A stretch of DNA of 57,068 nucleotides from Roseovarius sp. UBA6217 (GTDB taxonomy: Bacteria; Pseudomonadota; Alphaproteobacteria; Rhodobacterales; Rhodobacteraceae), in contig DISF01000073.1 of NCBI GenBank assembly GCA_002421985.1, positions 1 through 57,068 on the forward strand, in the 5' to 3' direction. Each line of letters starts with the position of its first letter. The first letter of the stretch is position 1. Positions 51,234-57,068 of the stretch are shown one piece after another. A program made the position numbers and the translations under genes. The notes under the pieces were generated by a model. It worked only from the letters and a program-made list of their open reading frames with translations. It was not told the origin of the DNA and ran no database searches.

Positions 51234-52039
51234 CGCGCCCCCCCCGCCAGCCGCGCCTTGAGCGCCAGCAAATCCGCCCAGGCCTCGCGCTTGGCCGCCG
51301 GGTTGCGCAAGAGGTAGGCGGGGTGAAACATCGGCAGCGCGGGCTTGCCCCAGGCCTCGGCCCAAGTTCCGCGCAGGCGCGTGATGCCGCGCCGCCCCAG
51401 CCCCGCCTCGCAGCTTGTATTGCCCATGAGGATGACGATATCGGGGTTTGCAAGCGTCACATGCCGCGCCATGAAGGGCCGCATCATGGCGATCTCCTCG
51501 GCATTGGGGTCGCGGTTCTGCGGTGGGCGCCACGGCACGACATTGGCGATATAGAGCGCCTCTTGCGGGGTTGTCGCGCCGCGCCCGAGGCCGATGGCCG
51601 CAAACATCCGGTCGAGCAACTGCCCGGCGCGGCCCACGAAGGGGCGGCCCTCGATATCTTCGTCGCGCCCCGGTGCCTCGCCGATGACCATCACCCGCGC
51701 GCCGGGCAGGCCGTCGGCAAAGACGAGGTTGCGCGCGCCGTGGCGCAGCGCGCAATGCGGATAGGCCCCAAGGGCTGTGCGCAACGCATCGAGCGTGGCG
51801 GCACCTGCGGCTGCCGTGGTGGCGGCGCTCACGGCGTCGTCGGTGGTGGATGTCATCGGCCCCGGCACCGCTGCGGCAGGCGCAGGCGCAGGCGCGGTGG
51901 TGGCCTGTTTCGGCGCGGTGGGTTTGTCGGGCAGGGCATAGCGATCGACCGGCGCATCCCCGATCGCCTCGGTCGCGCCAAGCTCGATCTGCCAGGCAAG
52001 GCTTGCCAGCGCCGCCTCTGGGGTGAGGGTCGATTCCAT
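51230..52039 (-). CDS. Uracil-DNA glycosylase family 4/5-like protein
   Basis: 269 residues from the ATG at 52039. A 110-residue Ala/Pro-rich N-terminal extension precedes the domain. The domain has VIGEAPGRDEDIEGRPFVGR then AGQLLDRMFAAIGL, YIANVVPWRPPQNRDPNAEE and the late motif MFHPAYLLRNPAAK. It removes uracil from DNA. Three of the four iron-sulfur cysteines of the Thermus enzyme are not seen here: only the Cys in HCALRHGARN remains, and the KC and IC positions read PW and MM. It therefore may lack the cluster. No KRRIH insertion of UdgX. Confidence 0.88.
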   Translation of the reverse strand: MESTLTPEAALASLAWQIELGATEAIGDAPVDRYALPDKPTAPKQATTAPAPAPAAAVPGPMTSTTDDAVSAATTAAAGAATLDALRTALGAYPHCALRHGARNLVFADGLPGARVMVIGEAPGRDEDIEGRPFVGRAGQLLDRMFAAIGLGRGATTPQEALYIANVVPWRPPQNRDPNAEEIAMMRPFMARHVTLANPDIVILMGNTSCEAGLGRRGITRLRGTWAEAWGKPALPMFHPAYLLRNPAAKREAWADLLALKARLAGGAR

Positions 52040-52111
52040 GCCGTTGACGCTATCCGTTGCGGCGGGCGGGTGAAAGGGGGAAGGCCGCCCGGCATCGCCG
52101 CGCGCGGGATC

Positions 52112-52133
52112 GAGTATTTGTGGCAAGATGATG
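52112..52133 (+). repeat. Dispersed repeat copy upstream of pyrB
   Basis: GAGTATTTGTGGCAAGATGA matches the copy at 17180-17200 apart from two bases and a small length change, and is related to the inverted pair at 23993-24157. It sits between udg and pyrB, 69 bases before the pyrB start. Confidence 0.55.
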
Positions 52134-52201
52134 CCGGGAGCGGTGGCTTGCCCCGGCGGGGCGGGCTTTCTATAAGCGATGGAAACGGCATCGGACACAG
52201 C

Positions 52202-53143
52202 ATGTCATTTCCGCACGCGCATCTTCTGGGGATCGAGCCGCTCGCGCCCGGCGATATCACCGCCATTCTCGATCTGGCCGACGAGTATGTTGCGCTCAAC
52301 CGCAGCGCGGCCAAGCATCGCGACGTGCTGCGCGGGATGACACAGGTCAACATGTTCTTCGAGGCCTCGACCCGCACACAGGCGAGTTTCGAGCTTGCGG
52401 GCAAGCGGCTGGGCGCGGATGTGATGACCATGGCGATGGAGGCGTCGAGCCTCAAGAAAGGCGAGACGCTGATCGACACGGCGCTGACGCTCAATGCCAT
52501 GCATCCCGATCTGCTGGTGGTCCGCCACCCGCATTCCGGCGCGGTGGACCTCTTGGCGCAGAAGGTGCGGTGCGCGGTGCTCAACGCGGGCGACGGGCGC
52601 CACGAGCACCCCACGCAGGCGCTCTTGGATGCGCTGACGATCCGGCGCGCCAAGGGGCGGCTGCACCGGCTCAACATCGCGATTTGCGGCGATATCGCGC
52701 ATTCCCGTGTGGCGCGCTCGAACATCCTTTTGCTGGGCAAGATGGAAAACCGCGTGCGCCTTGTCGGCCCGCCCACGCTCATGCCTGCGGGCATTGCCGA
52801 ATTCGGCGTCGAGGTGTTCGACGACATGAAGGCGGGCCTGGAGGGCGTGGACGTGGTGATGATGCTGCGTTTGCAGCGCGAGCGGATGGATGGCGGTTTC
52901 ATCCCCAGCGAGCGCGAATATTATCACCGCTACGGCCTTGACGCCGAAAAGCTGGCCTATGCCGGGGAGGATGCCATCGTGATGCATCCCGGCCCGATGA
53001 ACCGGGGCGTCGAGATCGACGGCGAGATCGCCGATGACATCAACCGCTCGGTGATCCGCGATCAGGTGGAGATGGGCGTGGCGGTGCGCATGGCGGCGAT
53101 GGAATTGCTGGCCGAGGGTCTGCGGGCGCGTCGCGCGCCATGA
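52202..53143 (+). CDS. pyrB: Aspartate carbamoyltransferase catalytic chain
   Basis: 313 residues. Carbamoyl-phosphate loop MFFEASTRTQASFELAGKRL, the mobile-loop lysine in SLKKGETLIDTALTLNAM, HPTQALLDALTI and MHPGPMNRGVEIDGEIADD. It catalyses the committed step of pyrimidine synthesis. No regulatory chain (pyrI) is present. It heads a tightly packed plus-strand operon and is coupled by ATGA to the next gene. The dihydroorotase-like protein three genes on may be its structural partner. Confidence 0.97.
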   Translation: MSFPHAHLLGIEPLAPGDITAILDLADEYVALNRSAAKHRDVLRGMTQVNMFFEASTRTQASFELAGKRLGADVMTMAMEASSLKKGETLIDTALTLNAMHPDLLVVRHPHSGAVDLLAQKVRCAVLNAGDGRHEHPTQALLDALTIRRAKGRLHRLNIAICGDIAHSRVARSNILLLGKMENRVRLVGPPTLMPAGIAEFGVEVFDDMKAGLEGVDVVMMLRLQRERMDGGFIPSEREYYHRYGLDAEKLAYAGEDAIVMHPGPMNRGVEIDGEIADDINRSVIRDQVEMGVAVRMAAMELLAEGLRARRAP

Positions 53144-53673
53144 GCACAGTTCTGGATATTCCCGCGCATGAGGCGCATGTGGTGCGCGTCTTTGCGGTGG
53201 TCGAGGAGGCGGGCGCGCCGCTGACGGATGCCGAGGTGATGGCCGCGCTCGGGGCGGGGGACGGTTTGCGCGGCAATGAGATCGAGCTGTTCGATCTGGG
53301 CGATCTCGGTGCCATGCCGCTCTCGGATTACCTCGCCGAGGGACACGGGATCGCGCGGGCCGATCTGGCACCGATGCGCGGGCAACTCGACGGGTTGGCG
53401 GGCCGCGTGCTCATCGTGCCGTCGCGCGCCTTTGGCGGGGCGGCGATGGTGCTGCGCGTGGGGCGCGGTCTGCGCCTTGTGGCCCGGTTCGAGGAGGAGG
53501 AGGCGGCCCCGGTGCGCTTTGAGCCGCTGCCCGCGGGCGGGGCGGCAGGCAGCGTTTCGCCTCCTGCAAAGGCGCGCGGGGGCACTGGCGCGGCACGGCT
53601 TGCGGCGGTCGGGTTCTTCGCGGGGCTGGCGGTGCTGGCCGGGATCGTGGTCTGGCTGGCGGGGGCGCGATGA
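53140..53673 (+). CDS. Unknown protein with C-terminal membrane anchor, in pyr operon
   Basis: 177 residues, overlapping both neighbours by ATGA. A soluble N-terminal domain contains EIELFDLGDLGAMPLSDYLA and RVLIVPSRAFGGAAMVLRVG. A Gly/Ala/Pro linker leads to one helix at the end (AARLAAVGFFAGLAVLAGIV VWLAG). No family recognised. Its position between pyrB and a PH-like membrane protein and its strong coupling suggest the two act together at the membrane. Confidence 0.75.
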   Translation: MSTVLDIPAHEAHVVRVFAVVEEAGAPLTDAEVMAALGAGDGLRGNEIELFDLGDLGAMPLSDYLAEGHGIARADLAPMRGQLDGLAGRVLIVPSRAFGGAAMVLRVGRGLRLVARFEEEEAAPVRFEPLPAGGAAGSVSPPAKARGGTGAARLAAVGFFAGLAVLAGIVVWLAGAR

Positions 53674-54122
53674 CCGACGGCCCGATCCATTCGATGACGC
53701 CCATCACCGCGCTGGACGCGGGCGAGCGCGTGCTGGCCTCGTTTCGCCCCGACCGCGCGACCTATCTGCGCGATCACGCCTGGCTGGCGGTGGTGGCGAT
53801 GGCGCTCGGGATGGCGGTGCTCTGGGCGGTTGGCAACCCCCATGTCTGGACCGGGGCCGTGGGCGGGCTTGCGGCGGTGGCGGTCAGGGGATTTTACCTG
53901 GCCTCGGACGAGCTGCACGCGCGCTGGGACATGACCGACCGCCGCCTGCTTGGCCCGCTGACGCGCGCGGTGCCGCTCTCGGAGATCAAAACCGTGCGCG
54001 GTCTGGGCAGTGCTGTGCAGGTGGTGACCCGCTCGGGAGACAAGCACCTCATCAAGTATCAGGCCGACCGCGCGGGCACCGAGGCGCGCATCCGCGCCGC
54101 CGCCGACCTGCGGGAGGGCTGA
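53670..54122 (+). CDS. PH-like domain membrane protein, in pyr operon
   Basis: 150 residues. Two hydrophobic segments (HAWLAVVAMALGMAVLWAVG and GAVGGLAAVAVRGFYLAS) precede a C-terminal part with the sequence RWDMTDRRLLGPLTRAVPLS, then EIKTVRGLGSAVQVVTRSGD. The pattern T(D/N)RRL followed by a strand and PLSEI is usual in bacterial PH (bPH2/YdbS-like) domains. Function unknown. Coupled by ATGA to the preceding gene and three bases from the next ORF. Confidence 0.72.
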   Translation: MTDGPIHSMTPITALDAGERVLASFRPDRATYLRDHAWLAVVAMALGMAVLWAVGNPHVWTGAVGGLAAVAVRGFYLASDELHARWDMTDRRLLGPLTRAVPLSEIKTVRGLGSAVQVVTRSGDKHLIKYQADRAGTEARIRAAADLREG

Positions 54123-54125
54123 GCG

Positions 54126-54227
54126 ATGCAAGAGCCGAAAGACCCGCGCATCTCCGGCAAGATCGCGATGGCGGCGCTGCTGGTGATCGTGGCGCTCACG
54201 GTGGTGATGGTATGGGTGGCGGGATGA
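54126..54227 (+). CDS. 33-residue single-helix protein
   Basis: Reads MQEPKDPRISGKIAMAALLV then IVALTVVMVWVAG. It is essentially one membrane helix with a short charged N-terminus. It begins three bases after the previous stop and ends 28 bases before the pyrC-like start. Good codon bias and position in the operon support expression; the length is below what automatic callers usually report. Confidence 0.55.
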   Translation: MQEPKDPRISGKIAMAALLVIVALTVVMVWVAG

Positions 54228-54255
54228 CTGGCGCACAAGGCAAGGACAGGACCGA

Positions 54256-55536
54256 ATGACCACAACCCTTTTCATCAATGCCCGCCTGATCGACCCCGAG
54301 GCGGGGACGGATGGGCCCGGCTGGCTCTTGACCGGCAAGGGCGTGATCGCCGCGCGGGGCACCGGGGAGGAGATGCCGCAGGCCGAGGTGGTGGTGGATT
54401 GCGGCGGGCAGTGCCTTGCGCCCGGCATCGTCGATATCGGCGTCAAGGTCTGCGAGCCGGGCGAGCGGCACAAGGAGAGCTATCGCTCTGCCGGTCTTGC
54501 GGCGGCGGCGGGGGGGGTGACCACGATGGCCACGCGCCCCGATACCCTGCCCGCGATCGACACGCCAGAGGTGCTCGAATTCGTGGCGCGCCGCGCCAAT
54601 GAGGCGTCGCCGGTCAACGTGCTGCCGATGGCCGCGCTCACCAAGGGGCGCGCGGGGCGCGAGATGGTCGAGATCGGCTTTCTCATGGATGCGGGCGCGG
54701 TGGCCTTTACCGATTGCGATCATGTGGTGAGCGATACCAAGGTGCTGAGCCGCGCGCTTGCCTATGCGCGCTCGCTTGGGGCGCTGGTGATCGGCCATCC
54801 CCAGGATCCGGGGCTGAGCGCGGGCGCGGCGGCGACGAGCGGCAAATTCGCGAGCTTGCGCGGTCTGCCTGCGGTGTCGCCGATGGCCGAGCGGATGGGG
54901 CTGGACCGCGATATCGCGCTTCTGGAGATGACGCGCGCGCGCTATCACGCGGATCAGATCACCACCGCGCGCGCGCTGCCCGCGCTGGCGCGCGCCAAGG
55001 CCAATGGCCTCGACATCACCGCCGGAACCTCGATCCACCACCTTACGCTCAACGAGCTTGACGTGTCGGATTACCGCACCTTCTTCAAGGTCAAGCCGCC
55101 GCTGCGCGCCGAAGAAGACCGGCAGGCGGTGGCGCAGGCGCTGCGCGAGGGGCTCATTGATATCATCAGTTCCATGCACACCCCGCAGGACGAGGAAAGC
55201 AAGCGCCTGCCGTTCGAGGCGGCGGCAAGCGGGGCGGTGGCGCTGGAGACGCTCTTGCCTGCCGCGCTGCGGCTCTATCATGCCGAGGCGCTTGATCTGC
55301 CGACGCTGTGGCGCGCGCTGTCGCTTGGCCCGGCGCGGCGGCTGGGGCTGGAGTGCGGGCGGCTGGCGGTGGGCGCGCCTGCCGATCTGGTGCTGTTCGA
55401 TCCCGGCAAGCCGTTCATCCTCGACCGGTTCGCGCTGCGCTCGAAATCGAAGAACACGCCCTTTGACGGCGCGCGGCTTCAGGGCAGGGTGAGTGCCACC
55501 TATGTCGCGGGCGCACGCGTATACGAGGCCGCATGA
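54256..55536 (+). CDS. pyrC: Dihydroorotase-like protein (PyrC'/non-catalytic type)
   Basis: 426 residues, amidohydrolase fold: TTTLFINARLIDPEAG start, metal-domain entry APGIVDIGVKVCEPGE, GGVTTMATRPDTLPAIDTPE, THIH-like segment SIHHLTLNELDVSDYRTFFK and KRLPFEAAASGAVALETLLP. True dihydroorotases have DxHxHxR after the APG; here residues 60-64 are DIGVK, with no histidines. The catalytic Asp of the SDHAPH region is replaced: residues 305-310 read SSMHTP. It therefore probably does not turn over dihydroorotate. Pseudomonas has a comparable PyrC' that is required to assemble PyrB. A second, real dihydroorotase should exist elsewhere in the genome. Confidence 0.88.
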   Translation: MTTTLFINARLIDPEAGTDGPGWLLTGKGVIAARGTGEEMPQAEVVVDCGGQCLAPGIVDIGVKVCEPGERHKESYRSAGLAAAAGGVTTMATRPDTLPAIDTPEVLEFVARRANEASPVNVLPMAALTKGRAGREMVEIGFLMDAGAVAFTDCDHVVSDTKVLSRALAYARSLGALVIGHPQDPGLSAGAAATSGKFASLRGLPAVSPMAERMGLDRDIALLEMTRARYHADQITTARALPALARAKANGLDITAGTSIHHLTLNELDVSDYRTFFKVKPPLRAEEDRQAVAQALREGLIDIISSMHTPQDEESKRLPFEAAASGAVALETLLPAALRLYHAEALDLPTLWRALSLGPARRLGLECGRLAVGAPADLVLFDPGKPFILDRFALRSKSKNTPFDGARLQGRVSATYVAGARVYEAA

Positions 55537-56141
55537 TGCCCCCATTCGAGAGCACGCTGAGCGCCTTGGCCCTCTGGGCCGTGATCGGCTATCTGCTGGG
55601 GTCGATCCCCTTTGGCATGGTGCTGGCGCGCCTGATGGGGCTGGGCAACCTGCGCGAGATCGGATCGGGCAATATCGGCGCGACCAACGTGCTGCGCACC
55701 GGCAACAAGATGGCCGCGGCGCTGACGCTTCTGCTTGACGGGGGCAAGGGGGCGGTGGCGGTGCTGCTGGCGCGGGCGCTGGCGGGCGAGGATGCGGCGC
55801 AAATCGCGGGGTTCGCGGCCTTTTTGGGGCATTGCTATCCGGTCTGGCTGCGCTTTGCGGGCGGCAAGGGAGTGGCGACGTTTCTCGGCCTGCTGTTGGC
55901 GCTCGCGTGGCCGGTGGGGATTGCGGCGTGCCTGACATGGCTGGCCGCCGCGGCCCTGATGCGTATATCGTCGCTGGCCGCATTGGTGGCGGCGGTTCTG
56001 GCACCGGTGTGGATGCTGGTTCTTGGGCAGGGCGGCGCGGTGGTGCTGTCCATCGCGCTGGCGGTGCTGATCCTGTGGCGGCACCGGGGCAATATCGCGC
56101 GGCTGCGCGCGGGCACCGAGCCTAGGATCGGGCAGGGCTGA
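55533..56141 (+). CDS. plsY: Acyl-phosphate glycerol-3-phosphate acyltransferase
   Basis: 202 residues, five-helix membrane enzyme. Motifs: YLLGSIPFGMVLARLMGL, EIGSGNIGATNVLRTGNKMA, LDGGKGAVAVLLAR and RFAGGKGVATFLGLLLAL. It transfers the acyl group of acyl phosphate to glycerol 3-phosphate, the first acylation of phospholipid synthesis. It overlaps the pyrC-like stop by ATGA. The usual next genes in this group (dprA, topA) are missing here; insertion-sequence debris follows instead. Confidence 0.95.
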   Translation: MMPPFESTLSALALWAVIGYLLGSIPFGMVLARLMGLGNLREIGSGNIGATNVLRTGNKMAAALTLLLDGGKGAVAVLLARALAGEDAAQIAGFAAFLGHCYPVWLRFAGGKGVATFLGLLLALAWPVGIAACLTWLAAAALMRISSLAALVAAVLAPVWMLVLGQGGAVVLSIALAVLILWRHRGNIARLRAGTEPRIGQG

Positions 56142-56203
56142 GCCGGACAGGGTGATTCAAAGAACCGCAGGAACTGATCTGTTGTGATGGGTTTTATTGG
56201 TCG

Positions 56204-56605
56204 TTGCCGAAGACGGAGGCGCTTCTGGCTTTCGGGATCGCGAGCGGCAAGGTGCCCTGTCACGCACGCTGGGCCGTGACGCGCTCGGCGAGGCTGCACC
56301 GGGGCGGTCGGCTACTCGACTGGCCGGGACTGGCGCAGATCGCCAGGCTGGAGCGCAAGCGCGAGGTCCGGGGGCGCGAAAGCGCCGAGACCGTCTATCT
56401 GATCACCAGCCTGCCGCCCGACGAGGCCACACCAGAGCGCCTGATGGACCTCGCCCGCGCCGGGGCAAGACCCCTTGCAGCCCCGCGAAACCTCGCAATG
56501 ACATTGATCCGAAAAACCGCAATCCCGATCCCCGAAGCCCGCGAGAATTACCGCGAGGATCGCAACTCCGCCATAAACGCCGTTACTCAGGCTTTCTTTG
56601 AATGA
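56204..56605 (+). pseudogene. ISAs1-family transposase remnant, internally deleted
   Basis: The frame reads ALLAFGIASGKVPCHARWAV, LDWPGLAQIARLERKREVRG and ESAETVYLITSLPPDEATPE, then jumps from RLMDLARAG to APRNLAMTLIRKTAIPIPEA and RENYREDRNSAINAVTQAF. Both halves match the C-terminal part of ISAs1 transposases, but the intervening block with the last catalytic Glu and the WGIEN region is gone and the N-terminal half is missing. About 130 of roughly 370 codons remain. The 62 bases after plsY show nothing else. Confidence 0.78.
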
Positions 56606-56626
56606 CCCTGCCCGCGCGGGGCACGC

Positions 56627-56725
56627 CACAAGGCGACACCGGCGGCGCTGGCGCTATTGGGCGGCGAAGCCGAAGCCCTGACCCGGCAAGCCGTGAAACA
56701 GGCACTGGAAGGGGGCGGCAAATGA
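56627..56725 (+). pseudogene. DUF5681-like fragment
   Basis: The frame HKATPAALALLGGEAEALTR, then QAVKQALEGGGK and a stop, resembles the middle of DUF5681 proteins (pattern RNKATLAAEALLDGEAEALTRKAIELALEGD), common on phage-derived and mobile segments. The start and the C-terminal half are lost. It lies 20 bases past the ISAs1 remnant and its stop overlaps the ATG of the next frame. Confidence 0.5.
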
Positions 56726-57068
56726 CCCTGAAAAAGCGACTCGACAGGCTGGAAGGGGCGACAGCGAAGCTTGCAGGCCAACCTTGCGCGGTTAACCGCG
56801 AAATCGTGCAGCCCAGTGCGACCGGGCCGGAGTTGTTGGCGCTGATGCTGCGCCCGCCTCACGCTGGCAACGCGGTGCGGACAGACCGCGCAACCGGTGA
56901 AAGCGACGCCGTATTGCGCGCGCGGTTTGCGACAATGTGCAGCGATAACCAACGCGCGAAGGGCGTATTATTAGGGGGATGCGAAAACCCCAAGACACGA
57001 TTTTTTTTGTTTATAAAACAACGCATTAGTCGTTTTATGTGGTGCCCAGGAGAGGACTCGAACCTCCA
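56722..57068 (+). pseudogene. Possible decayed small ORF after DUF5681
   Basis: The frame opens with MTLKKRLDRLEGATAKLAGQ, coupled by ATGA to the DUF5681 fragment, as a short partner gene often is. It then runs without a stop through AT-rich sequence and into the tRNA on the other strand, so its natural end is lost. Codon use is poorer after about 56980. The part 56722-56980 may be coding debris; no family recognised. It continues past the window. Confidence 0.3.
57040..57068 (-). tRNA. 3' end of a tRNA (probably Leu), cut by the window edge
   Basis: On the minus strand the sequence ends GGAGG-TTCGAGT-CCTCT, CCTGGGC, A, CCA. That is a T arm, the 3' half of the acceptor stem, discriminator A73 and encoded CCA. 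The acceptor 3' strand predicts a 5' end of GCCCAGG, which suits tRNA-Leu, but the anticodon is outside the window. Confidence 0.8.

Noticed and set aside
56996..57036. A/T-rich hairpin (AAAACGAC...GTTGTTTT) next to the terminal tRNA as its terminator
   Set aside because: Read downstream of the tRNA on the minus strand the hairpin is followed by an A run, not a T run, so it does not fit an intrinsic terminator.

Overview
The window comes from a GC-rich (about two thirds G+C) alphaproteobacterium, almost certainly of the Rhodobacteraceae/Roseobacter group. The evidence is gene content and local order: Mcl1-type malyl-CoA lyase, rluD next to rpoH, mmcB, the short proteins I take to be DUF6324 and DUF6476, hisC-tyrC, and the pyrB...pyrC-plsY string. 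A tRNA-His with A73 and no extra 5' G also fits this group. Most of the window is ordinary chromosome, densely packed and rich in 4-bp ATGA overlaps. Small scars of lost genes and insertion sequences lie between intact genes.

Layout. 1-5.3 kb: gmd, a collapsed puuD (urate hydroxylase) remnant, msrB-msrA, a FadR-type regulator and a DD-carboxypeptidase with a SPOR tail. 5.3-12.9 kb: a putrescine uptake and catabolism locus (FAD amine oxidase, potFGHI with a terminator hairpin between potF and potG, a divergent GntR regulator, a class III aminotransferase). 12.9-16 kb: a sulfotransferase-like gene, an aspartoacylase-like gene, a fragment of a peptide-ABC ATPase and mcl1. 16.1-21.1 kb: dgcN-dgcA-D-amino-acid aminotransferase, probably D-glutamate/D-amino-acid catabolism, then VOC, ilvE-like and a periplasmic glutathione peroxidase. 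21.1-32.2 kb: FAH hydrolase, oligoendopeptidase F, lipoprotein hydrolase, rpoH, rluD, tRNA-His, mmcB, a candidate 6S RNA, tyrC-hisC and rpsD.

32.2-45.6 kb: IS66 remnant, SDR, RecD-like helicase preceded by a 34-codon coupled ORF, mscL, rlmH-rsfS, lytic transglycosylase, dapA, a 185-bp palindromic element, Asp/Glu racemase, a phosphatase remnant, a copper chaperone pair, rpmB, threonine aldolase, a YcgN-type protein and ribF. 45.5-52 kb: RND efflux pump and adaptor, moaB and a uracil-DNA glycosylase. 52.2-56.1 kb: pyrB, three small membrane-associated unknowns, a dihydroorotase-like protein lacking metal ligands, and plsY. 56.2 kb to the end: an ISAs1 transposase remnant, a DUF5681-like remnant and the 3' end of a tRNA, which looks like a decayed island.

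I see no CRISPR array, prophage, complete insertion sequence or recognisable defence system. The best leads for something new are the palindromic element at 40.4-40.6 kb, the coupled micro-ORF before the helicase, the three unknown proteins inside the pyrimidine operon, the candidate 6S RNA and the metal-ligand-less PyrC. Gene starts were chosen by eye from Shine-Dalgarno sequences, overlaps and family lengths. No searches were run.
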